From Lentisphaeraceae bacterium (GTDB taxonomy: Bacteria; Verrucomicrobiota; Kiritimatiellia; RFP12; UBA1067), in assembly GCA_004551905.1 (NCBI GenBank), contig SFPL01000025.1, positions 1 through 64,000 of the forward strand: a stretch of 64,000 bases of DNA. The letters run 5' to 3'. The number at the start of each line of letters is the position of its first letter. Position 1 is the stretch's first letter. Made by a program: the position numbers and the translations under genes. Positions 7,359 through 19,300 of this stretch are shown here, in pieces. Below the pieces are notes generated by a model that did no database searches, was not told the DNA's origin, and saw only the letters and a program-made list of their open reading frames with translations.

Positions 7359-10300
7359 ATGAAACAAGCAATGAAACTCGTGGTGTCTATCGCGTGCGCC
7401 GTGCTAGGCGCGGCAACGGCGCTCGCCGTCGCAGACACGACCTTCTACATTCCGTCGATTCCCGAAACCGCGGCCAGACCCGGCGAGCCCGCGATGCCAG
7501 TCGTTGAAGTGTACGACAATTCTACCCACGAGTTGCTTTCGGAGGCGAGCGACTACACGATCTCCTATACGAACAACACCCAGAACGGCGTAGGCCAGGT
7601 GGTGGTTTCCGGTCTTGGAAACTACGCCGCCGTCACCAACACGTTCGATTTCAACGTCTATGTTTCCTATCCCGTCCTCGCCGGCATGACGCCTCTCAGG
7701 TACGTGGAGATAACCGGCACCCAGTTCTACCACACCGGCCTCAGGCCGTCCGACCACCAGATCGAAGTCGAGTTCATGACCATCACCTACGTGGACAACG
7801 GCTACATCTTCGGAACCGAAGCCAGCAACGCGTGGAACTATCCGCACTTTTCGGAATGCAACCACAACTACTGCTGGGGCTACGCCGGCTCGCAGGGCAC
7901 GTCCTCGGGCAAGAAATCCACCGACACCGGGAAGCTCCACCGGTTGATATACAACCGCGTCGGCGACCATGCGATAGTCCTCGACGGGACTGTGCTCGCC
8001 TCGGGAAACAACTGCGCCACCACCGCGAACGTCCACATCGGCCGCCGTTCCGGCTCCACCAACTACAAGGGGCGCATCTACTCCTTCCGCGCCACTGACC
8101 GCGCCACCGGCGAAGTGGTCGTCGATATGGTGCCCGCGAAGAGCGCTGACGGCGTGATCGGGTTCTTCGACCGCGTCACTGGGCGCTTCATCGGCCCGTC
8201 CGGGTCCTCGACCTCCTCCGTGCTCGGTCCGGAGGCTCCGTTCAGCGACTTCTCGGTGTCGCCAGTTCCGGTCCAGCACGACTGGTCCGGCGGCGCGGGG
8301 CGTCCTTCCACCGGCGCGACCCCGGCGCTGGTCGTCTCCAACCTGACCGCCGGCGTCGAACTCGAGCAGGGCGTCCACTACACCGTCTCCTACTCGGACA
8401 ACGTCAGCAACGGCGTCGCCTCTGCGCACATCACCGGTATCGGCGACTATTCCGGCCAGCACGACACGGTCCTGTTCCGCGTGTTCAACTCGATCTACGA
8501 GAAGTACCGTCCGCTCGAATACCTCGAATCGACCGCGTGCGCCCCGTGGATCGGCATCGACTACATCCACAAGACCTCGACCCGCACCGAGATGGTCTCC
8601 TGCATCGACAGTTCCAAACTCCGCCTCGCCAACTACCAGGCGTCGTTCGGTTCGAGGAGAGGCGGTGCCGCGAACGAATCGTTCAACTTCTTCTTCAAGT
8701 TCAACGGCCAAAACCGCCCGGCATGGACACGCAACGCCGAGACGCAGGGCAGCGACAACTCCTATCCCTACGACGAGTGGGTGACGCTCGAGTGCGGCCT
8801 CGACAGCGGGCTTAAGGCGACATGGACCGGCGAGACGAGCGGCAAGACGGGTTCGCTCACGTCCTCGAAGAACGTCGCCGGCTCGGTGCCGTTTGCGCTG
8901 TTCTGCCTCAACAACTACAACGGCTACGGCTACAACTACACCGGCGATTCGCCGGCGGCGATGAAACTCAAGTCGTTCAAGATCTACGAAGACGACGCGT
9001 TGGTGCACGACTACGTCCCGGCCCGCCGGATCTCCGACGGCACGCTCGGCGTCTACGATGTGATCGACGACCAGTTCTTCAGCAACCGCGGCAGCGGCTC
9101 GTTCACGGCCGGCCCCGAAGCCTCCAAGCTCCAGATCGCCGCCGCGATTCCCGACCAGTCGATCGTCGGCGGTGCTCCGGCGGAGCCGGCGGTGGTCGTG
9201 ACCGACGCGACGACCGGCGAGACGCTGGAAGAAGGGGTGCACTACTCCGTCTCCTACTCCGGCAACGACACGCCCGGCACCGGCCGGGTCATCCTGACCG
9301 GTCTCGGCGCCTACGCCGGCGAGATCGGCGGCAAGGACTTCAAGACCTACGACGGTGGCCCGGCGACGCCCTACCCCAACCTCTCGCGCTCCTACGTCCC
9401 GGACGGGCTCATCGGCTTCTGGGACGGCATCGACAACTCCGGCACGGGGACGCACGACCCCGCCGCCGCGACCTGGGTCGACCTTTCCGGCCTCGGCTAC
9501 CACGGCACGATGAACGGCATCGCCACCTGGGCGAACGGCAACGCCATGCACAACGAGGCGGACGGCCACCCGTGCGTCCTTCCGGCCGCGTTCTCGTCCA
9601 ACTGGAATTGGCACGACGTCACGGTCGAGTTTGCGTTCCGCCCTTCGGAGCTCGCCGCGACCCGCGCCATCTTCTCCAACTACAGCGGCGCCTCTCCGTG
9701 GGGAACGATCATCTCGCACAACAACGGGACGACGTACACGGACGGTTCGATCCGGCTCTACAACCGCGACACCGGAGGCGCTGGCGACACCAAGATCGCC
9801 TCGGTCGTCAAGGCGGGCGAGCGGGCGTATTTCACGATACTCTCCGAGTACAACTACATGTTCGCCTTCCGCGACTCTGCAACCGACGTCCCGGTCAACT
9901 CGGGCTCGGTGTACGGACGCAAGGTTTCGACTTCCGCCTTTGAAATCGGCGGCCAGCCCGACAACGCGGCGTACGGCATGCGCGGCGACATCCACTTCGT
10001 CCGCGTCTACAGCCGCAACCTGGACGAGACAGAGCGCGCCTTCAACCGCGCCCTCGACGTGATCCGCTACGAGAACAAGTCGCTGAAGTACGTGCTTCCC
10101 GCCGAGCTTCCCGACGGCTACGAGTACGACGCGGCGCGCGACGTGCTGCGCGTCAAGATCGGCGCCAACGCCATCCACACCAAGGGGCTCGTCTCCATCA
10201 ACGGCGCGACCGCCGCGAAGATGCCGGAGACGTTCGTGGACATCGGCTCCACGGTGACGCTCGAGTATTCCGGGGACGGATTCCTCGGCTGGACCAACCT

Positions 10301-13300
10301 TCCGAGCGTCTACACGTATCCCGGCACGCCGACCTCGGGCAGGGTGACGTTCACCGCCGCGGCGCCGGTCCGCGCGGTTGCGCTTTCCTCGGCCCGCTCC
10401 GCCGCGGAGTCGGAGCTGACGCCGTATTCCTACGTCCAGAAGGGGATTGTCCGCCTCTGGGACGGCATCGACAACGTCGGCACCGGAGTCCATGAGAACA
10501 CGAACCGCTGGATCGACCTTGCCGGCAGCGGCGCACAGTGGATTCTGCGGGAGAACTACGGGTCGTTCGCCGCGAAAGCGCTTGCGCTCGCGGGCACCAA
10601 CAAGGATTCGGCATATTCCGAAGACCCCGTTCCGGGATATCTGTCGGTCGAGTTCTGCGTCAGGAAGACGAGCGGCAGGAATTTATTCTCGAACCGCGAC
10701 GACATGAGCCGCATCTTCATTCTCGACAACGACGGCGCGTTCGGCGCATACCGTTGGCATGACGGTTCCGCCAACTGCCAGCGCGCCTGCCAGTACGGGT
10801 ATTCGCCGCTCCTGCTCGAGGCGGGCAACGACGTCACCTTGAGCGCGGTATACGCGAATCTTCTGTCCCCGATGAAGATGCCCGATCTCGTCTACTACTG
10901 CAACGGACGCCGCGCCCCCTACGGGAAGTCTCCCGCGAACTTCTGGGGGCAAGGCGACTATCCGGCGCTCGGCTCGAGGTACAACAACAATGACAACGTC
11001 GTGAACGGCCTGCTCTACTCGATCCGCATGTACGACCGCACGCTCGAGCCGGTCGAGGTGGCGTTCAACGCCGCGCTTGACCAGATTCGCTTCTTCGGTG
11101 CGGACGAGGCGGCGACGTTCGCCAACATGACCTTGCCGGACGGCTACCGCTGGAACTCCACCGAGTCGCGTCTGGAGGTGCGGCTTGACTTAAGGACCGT
11201 GCGCGGCGCTTCCTCCGTCGCTTCCGGCACCTGGTTCCCGGTCGGTGAAGAGGTGGAGGTCGTCTTCACGCCGTCCCGGCCGGGAAGTCCCGTCCGCTGG
11301 CTCGGCCTGCCGCTCAAGTCCACGCTTTCGGCCGACAAGACGACCTTGTCCTACACTGCCGCCGCGCCCGCTTCCGTCACGGTGATGGCGGAGCAGGAGC
11401 TGCCCGCGCTTGCATACGTCCCCAATGGACTTGTCGCGCTCTACGACGCCAAGGAAAACGTCGCTCCCGGCGTCCATTCCGGCACGACCCTCGAATGGCA
11501 CGACCTTACGGGCCGCAACCGGCAGCCCTGGACGCTTGTGCGCGGTCGCGCCTCTTTCCTTGACGATGCGCTCGAAGTCGGCGGCCACCTCGCGTGGGCC
11601 GGATACTGTCCCATTCACCAGGAAAACCTTCTTCCCGACTGGCAGTCGGTCGAGGCGAACATCACGCCGTTCCGCACCAACGGCGCAATGCTGGTAGTCT
11701 TTGACCGCAATGTCAGCCGGATCCTCGCCGTCAACGCGGACCCCGGCTCCCGGTTCTTCTGCGGCAACAAGTCGTCCAAGGCGAGCTGCGCGACCGATCC
11801 GGCGGTTGCCGGATTCGCGAACGACACCTATTCCTCGGTCTACGCCGACGGCGGCACCGCGCCCTCGGCCTTCTACCTCGGCGGACGCGAGATTACCGCG
11901 AGAACGGTTGCATCGGTGGACTGGTCGACGGACAACGACTACCCGTCGCTCGGCGGACGCTACAACTCCGGCGACGGACGCTACCTCGGCCTCTTCCATG
12001 TGGTCAGGCTCTACGGCCGGGAACTTTCCGCGACCGAAGTCGCGTTCAACGCCGCGATCGACAAGGTGCGCTACCAGGGCGCGTCGCTCCCGGACGTCCT
12101 GCCCGCGACCCTCCCCGAAGGATACCGCTACAATCCCGCCGCCGCCGCGCTCGAGGTGAACATCCGCGCGTTTGCGGCGGAGGGCTCGCTTGCGGTAAAC
12201 GGCGGCTCCGAGACGAACGTCTGGGTCGAGGTCGGCGGGGAGGTGGCGATCACGGCGACGCCGGGGGCCGGCCGCGGCGTCCGCGACTGGACGGGACTTC
12301 CCGGCGACGCGACGATTTCCGCAGACGCGAGGACGGTGACGTTCAGGGCCGCATCGCCCGTGGAGGCGGCGGTCGAGTTCGCGAACACGACTGCCGCGAC
12401 TCCCGCCTCGGCGTATAACACCGACGGACTTCTCGCCGCGTGGGATGCGCTCGACGCGAATTTCACGTCGGACGGCTGGGCGGCGTCCGGCGAGATGCCG
12501 AAGCGGACGAACTGCCTCGCCCTGGACGGCGAGAACTACATCCACAGTACCGTCGCCGGGGTCAAGAGCGCGCTGATGGAGAAGGCGCTCACGGTGCAGA
12601 TGTTCCTGCGTCCGCGCAACTTCAGGTGGAGCGGCGGCTACATCCACATCGGCACGGGAGCGGACGTGCGGGATCTGCTCCTTTCGATGCAGGGCGACCG
12701 GTCGATGAAATCCTGGCGCGGCGCGTTCGGCGCCTTGCAGTATGCCGCCACATCGTCCATGAACCTCTCCTATTCCGGCATCGCCAAGCCGACGGCGGAG
12801 TATTTCGGACGGGACACCCTAGTTTCCATCGTGCGCGACGCGGAGGGCGCCAAGCTCGCCATCGACGACGGTGACTTCTGCGTCACCAACACCGCCTACT
12901 CCTCGATTCCCACCACCGACCTCGTCAACATCGGCAAGTGGATCGGCAAGAAAGCCGCGGAGTTCGACCTCTACGCGGTGAGGATATACAACCGCGTCCT
13001 CACGCCTGCGGAGATGCGCTACAACGGCGCAGTCGACCGCGCGAGATTCCTCGGGGAGGCTTTGGAACTGCCCGAAGGCTACACGAACGACGCGGGCGCC
13101 GTGAAGGTGCGCTACACCGTCACGGTGACTGACGGTTCTGGCCTCGTCTCGCTCAACGGCGGAACGCCGGCGGCGTCCATCGACGAGTGGGTCGAAAAGG
13201 GGACGGCCGCGCGATTCGTCTTCACGCCGGCCTCCGGCTATGCGCTCGACGCCTGGGAAGGGTTCCCGGACACGGCGACCTACGGCTCCGGCGGCGCGGT

Positions 13301-16300
13301 CGTTTCGCTGAAGGCGAGCAGTCCCCTGGCGATATCGGTCTCCGGCCTCGAACTGTCGGAAGGCGACGACCTCTTCACATCCTCCGCGGCGCTGCCGGTC
13401 CCGGCGACGCTCGGCGGCAACAAGGTCTACACGTTCCCGGCCGGCTCCTACACGCTCGTCGCAAAGAGCGACATGACAATCATGCAGGCGCTCGTCGTGG
13501 GCGGCGGCGGCGCGGGCGGCGCCTACTGCGGCGGCGGCGGCGGCGGCGGTGCCGTCCGCTTCGTGGATCGCCCAGTGTTCATCGCCGCGGGCGAGTCGGT
13601 TGTCGTTTCCGTCGGCGCGGGCGGCGCGATCGCCTCCGCATCGGGCGGGGCAGGCTCGAAGGGCGATTCCTCCATCCTCTCCGCCGGAGACCTTGACATC
13701 GAGTCGTTCGGCGGCGGCGGCGGCGGCGGCTGGAACTCCACTTCGCCTTCCGGCGGCGGCTCAATCGCATCTTCAGGCGGAAGCGCCAACATGAACACCG
13801 CGGCGCACATCGACGGCTGGAACTACGATTCGAAGAGCGGTTATCTGGGCGGCATCAGCTACAACGGCTACAACTGCTATACCTACAGGCTGTATGCTCC
13901 CGGCGGCGGCGGCGCGGGCGGCCAGGGCGAGAGCACGGCAGGCTCTGAGACAGCGCTCCACGGCGGCAGGGGGCTGCTCTGCGCCATCTCCGGCACGCCG
14001 ACGATCTACGGCTCCGGCGGCGGCGGCGGCGGCAAGGGCGGCGGCCACGGCGGCATCAACGCCGGCAATGGCGGCACTGGTTCCGCCAACGGCACCGCCG
14101 GCGTGGACGGAACCGGCTCCGGCGGCGGCGGCGGAGGCAACGGCACTGACTACTACGGCGGCAAGGGCGGCGACGGCACGATCATCCTCTCCATCATCCC
14201 CGGCGACCACAGTGCCGCCGCGTTCAAGGTCGAGCTGGACGATTCCGCGCCATATCTCGGCTCGCCGGTGGAGCCGGAAGTTACGGTCACCCTCGGCGAC
14301 ACGGTCCTCGTGAAGGACGTCGACTACACTGTCACCTACGTGAACAATACCTCGCCCGGGCAGGGCGCGGCGATTGTCAGCGGCATCGACGGCTCGCCGG
14401 CGGAAGGGCTGACGACCACCAGGTCGTTCACCATCGCCCAGGTGATCTTCGCCGACTTCACCGCAGCGGGTCTCGCCGACGGCTCTTCCTGGGCCAACGC
14501 GATGGCGCCGCAGGCGGCGCTGACCGCGGCGCAGAACGCCTTCCTGGCCAACGGCTGGGCGGAGGTCTGGTTCAAGGCCGGCAACTATACGATTTCTGCC
14601 GCGCTCACGCTCGCGCGCCCCTGCGCCGTACGCGGCGGTTTCCTCGGCGACGACTCCGACCCCGCCGCCCTCGACCCCTCCAATCCCGAGACGGTGTTCG
14701 ATGGCCAGGGCATCCCGTCGAAGGCGAGCGCCGTCGCCCAGGCGCTGACCGACTCTTCGCCCCTTGCCGGTCTTACCAGCACCTACGAGCGCATCGGGTT
14801 CGGGAGGTTCAAGTCGCATGGCTTTGTGAAGACCGGTGGCTCGTCCATCAAGTTCAAGAACTGCCGCTTCTTCAACAACACCTGGGGTGTCGGTGCGGCA
14901 TCTACCGGCCGCGGGTTCAACCTGACCGGAACCACCCTGGCCACCGCGACTTTTGATGGCTGCGAAATCTCCGGCAATGGAGAAAACGCGTCGTATTGCC
15001 ATGATCCGGGAACTGGTTTTGGCGGATACATTTCAACTTTCAAGCGGGTCATCATCGACAATTCGTCGTTTGTTACCAACGGCTGGGGAGGGAGCTATCG
15101 TACTGCGCAAGGCAGCGCGATCTACGTGACTTCCGCGCCGGTAACCGCCCGTAACACGAAGTTCGTGGCGAACTCGATCAAGCATCCAGGAAACGGCGGC
15201 ACGGTGAACCTCGTGAATGCGAGCGGCGGGTCGGCGTTCACGAACTGCCTGTGGCTCGCGAACGGCAACAACTGGTACGGCGCCTTCGGCAACGGCGGCC
15301 ACTCCGGTGCGCTCTACGTTAATCTTTCGTCCAAGGCCGACACGGTCGATCTCGACCACTGCACGTTCGCCTACAACATCGAAGGGTCAATGGATAAATA
15401 CGATAAAGGCATGCAGTATCCCGCTCCGGCCGGACTGTACGTCTACTGCGGCTCGGCCAAGGTGCGCAATTCGATCTTCTGGGGCAACTCCATCTCGAGC
15501 GACAACACCGCGGCGGCCGACGTCTACCTGCACAGCAACGGCAGCGCGGACATCGACTACACGCTGTTCGGAGGACTGGGCAAGGACTACATCAACTCCT
15601 ATTCCGGCGGCAGGATGGTCCTGGGCGACCACATCGTCGTGGGCGACCCGAACTTCGTCACCCGTCCGGAAACCGTGGCGACATACATGAACAAGCCGAC
15701 TGAGTTCGCCATACCGCGGTCCAAAACCTCGGCCGCCGGCTTCTTCTACTCGTACACGGCGTCCCTGCGGCTTGGCATCGCATCGTTCGACGTCCACATC
15801 GCAGCTGGTTCGGAGACCTATTCTCCCGCGATCGACGGCTCGATTGCCTCGTGGCCGGTCGGCGACGAGCCGCTGCCCAACGGCGGCATTGCCAACCTCG
15901 GCTTCTACGGGACGACGGCGGAGGCGGCGACCTCCCTGCTCGGTGTGCCGTCTGTCGACGGCGACATCGACGTGTCCTTCCCGGACGACGAGCCTGCCCC
16001 GGAGGTGTCGTTCGTCCTTGGCGGCGACGGGACGCCCTACAACGCGAAGGTCACGGTGTCCGCCGGAACCGGTTCCGCCGCGGCGGCGGGAGAATCGTAC
16101 CAGTGGACGCGTGATTTCATCGGCCTGCAGCCGGGCGACGTCGTAAAAGCGCTGAGCGGCTACATGTTCACTCCCGGCGACACGCTCTACGTGAAGGTCA
16201 CGATTTCCACGCCCGGAAACGCGGACGTGGTCTACACCACCACCGCCCAGGTCGCGGGCGAGGTTCCGGTCTGGTACGGCCACGGCGGCGACCCCGCCAA

Positions 16301-19300
16301 GGTGGTCCATGTCCGCAGCGGATCGACCGCGCACAATCCTGCCGGAACAAGCTGGGCGGACGCGTTCCCCGATCTTGAAAGCGCATATCAGAAGCTCACT
16401 TCCGAGCGGAACGAGATCTGGGTCGCCGGCGACATTGTCCACACCAAGGAGCCCACGTACTTCTACTGCAACGTCGCCACCACGGTCCGCGGCGGATTTA
16501 CCGGCGCCGAGGACTCGCTCGAAGAACGTCCTGTGGACACGGTGTCGACCATCGACGGACAGATGCTGTACAACTGCCTGCGGCCCGCCAACTTGAGCAC
16601 TTTGACATTAGAGCGCCTGAGGTTCAAGAACGGCTACGGCTACGGCATCAACCGGCCTGAGTGCAATGGCGATCTCGTCGTGGAGGACTGCGACTTCATC
16701 TGCAACGGCGCCACCAACAACACCAACCTTGCCGGCTGCGCAATCAGGTTCATCCGCGCCAGCAACAGCGCCTACCCGACCAGGAACCTGACTGTCCGGC
16801 GCTGCCGGTTCGAGGGCAACGGCCGCCGGTACCATGGCAACGGCCAGCTCGACGGCGCGTGCATCTACATCAACAACGCCGCGTCGTTGACGGTGGAGGA
16901 CTCCCTCTTCATCACCAACGGCGCCCCATTCTCGCTCTCCAGCTCGTCCAGCGCAGCTGTGCGGCCGGCGGGCACGTGCATCTACGCCGACGCCACTCCA
17001 GTTACGGTGACCGGCTGCCGCTTCGCCGGCAACCGCTCCAGCTCCGGCACCGACGGCACGGCGACCTACGGCGGCCTCATCTACCTGCTCAACGCCTGCG
17101 AGGGCAGCGTCATCCGCAACTGCGCTTTCGTCGCCAACGAGTGCGTTACCAGGACGGCGACGGCGTCCAAGGCGGGTGCGCTCGGCGGCTCTATCGTGGT
17201 CAACTTCGCCGAGGCCATCCGCGAGATGTTCATCGAGAGCTGCACCTTCGCCTGGAACCTCTCGGCGGGGTATTCCTTCCCGGCCGACGTCTCCGTCAAC
17301 AAGGGTGTCGCCAACGTCCACAACTGCATCTTCTCCGGCGGACAGCTGGGCCCGGGCATTGCCGCCGACACCGGCCGCTACTTCAAGATCGGCTCCAGCG
17401 GCTCGCTCAACATCGACTACTCGATGTTCGACTGCGATCTCAAGACGGCCATCGGCGGCAGCGGCAAGATTGTCATCGCGCCTTCCTGCATCACCAACGC
17501 CAATCCGCGCTTCGTGACTTCGTCCCCCGAACTGACGCTCAGGAACCCAGAGAATTTCTACGCCGCCTACGACGCCGGCGTGGAGAGCGTCGCGGCGACT
17601 TGCGACGTGCACCTCGTCTCCGCGGTGGGCTATGTGGACAACGACGGCGTCTTCCACACTGGCGGCAACGTCGTCTCGCCCGCCATCGACGCCGGTGACC
17701 CGGCGGACGACTGCTCGCTCGAGCCGCATCCAAACGGCGGCTTCATCAACCTCGGCGCCTACGGCAACACCGTCGAGGCCTCGCGCACCTACAGCGTGGA
17801 GCCGGAGATCGTGGACAACCTCGTAACTGTCACCTTCCCCGACGACACCTCGTTCCCGAAGGTCGATTTCGACCTCAAGGCCGCCGCGCTCGACTACACC
17901 GCCACGGTGAAGGTGTTCTGCGGGACGAACGGCTTCGACTCCGCGTCCTTCGAGTCGCCCGCCATGCCAATCCGCGGCGGCGAGCACTTCACGTATCTCC
18001 AGGGGGTGGAGCCGTACGTCAGCGGCAGCACGCTCTACGTGAGAGTGCTTGTCACATCAGGAGACCATGTGCTGACTAACGATACCGCCATAACTGTGAC
18101 TGGTGAGATGCCTTCGTGGTGGGGCAAGGGCGGCGGCAAGGGCGTGATCCACGTCTGGGCCGGCGCTCCCGGCGCGAACGACGGCTCGTGCTGGCGCGAC
18201 GCATTCACCGACATCAACTCGGCCATTGCGGCGGTCGACGCTACCACCAAGGAGATCTGGATCTCCGGCGACTGGCGTCTCAATAACCGCTCGTTCACCG
18301 TCACCCCCTCGCGCAGCATCGCCGTCCGCGGCGGTTTCGCGGCGGTCGAGAACACGCCGAAGGAGCGTCCCGCGAACACGGTTTCGGTCATCGACGGCAA
18401 CAACTCCTACAACCCGATGGTTATCAACAACGGCGCGGGCGTCGCCGCCGAGGTGGACCGGCTCGTCCTCTACAACGCCTACGACCGCGGTCTCGCCAAG
18501 ACTGGCGGCGGCGACCTCTCCGTAATCAGCTGCACCTTCCTCACCAACGGCCAGAACGGTACCAACGGCGACGCCAACGGCAAGGGCATGCGGGTCTCGT
18601 CGGCAGCAGGAGCTCGCATATTCGTAACAAACTCGCTCTTTATGGGCAACATGCTCATTCATGAATCCTTCAACAAATCTACTGGTCAAGGTAACGGCTC
18701 AGGCATTTACATTGATTCTGGCGCATCGCTTACGGTTGTTGATTGCCGTTTCAATGGAAATGGGCATCCTTCTGTTACTCCTTCCACGAACCATTCCGCA
18801 AATCCGAGGGCGGGTGCATTCTATGGTGGCGCGATTTACTCTGCCGTGCCGACGCACCTCAGCTACTCGCGCTTCTGCGGCAACCGCGTAATCCATAGCT
18901 ACAACAACAACGCCTATTCCGGCGGCGGCACCGTCTTCCTCGCCGGCGCGGCCGGCGGCTCGACGGTGAAAAACTGCCTGTTCGCCGCCAACCAGGACAC
19001 CCAGAACTGGTCTGGCACCAGTTTGCCCGTCACCAAGCAGGGCGGTGCGCTGGTCGTGTCCCTCGACAGCGCCGCCGGCACGGTGGAGATCGAGAACAGC
19101 ACTTTCGCCTACAACCTCTGCGACGGCAAGTACTGCGCGGCGGGCCTGACGGTCGTGACGGGCTCGGCGAGCGTCAAGAACTGCGTGTTCGGCGGCAACA
19201 TGATCGGCGCGAACGCGTCCGACAAGGCGGTCGATATCAACGTCCGCAGCGGCAGCTCGTGCATCGTCACCTACACGCTGCTCTCCGAGAGCGGCGCGCT

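Noticed and set aside
7404..10493. A 1029-codon open frame on the minus strand across the giant gene
   Set aside because: Composition is Arg/Val/Gly-rich without domains; high GC leaves long antisense frames open. The plus-strand frame has a signal peptide and recognisable domains.
13495..14200. Repeated GGC-rich DNA as a CRISPR-like or satellite array
   Set aside because: It encodes an in-frame glycine-rich domain; no regular repeat-spacer pattern.
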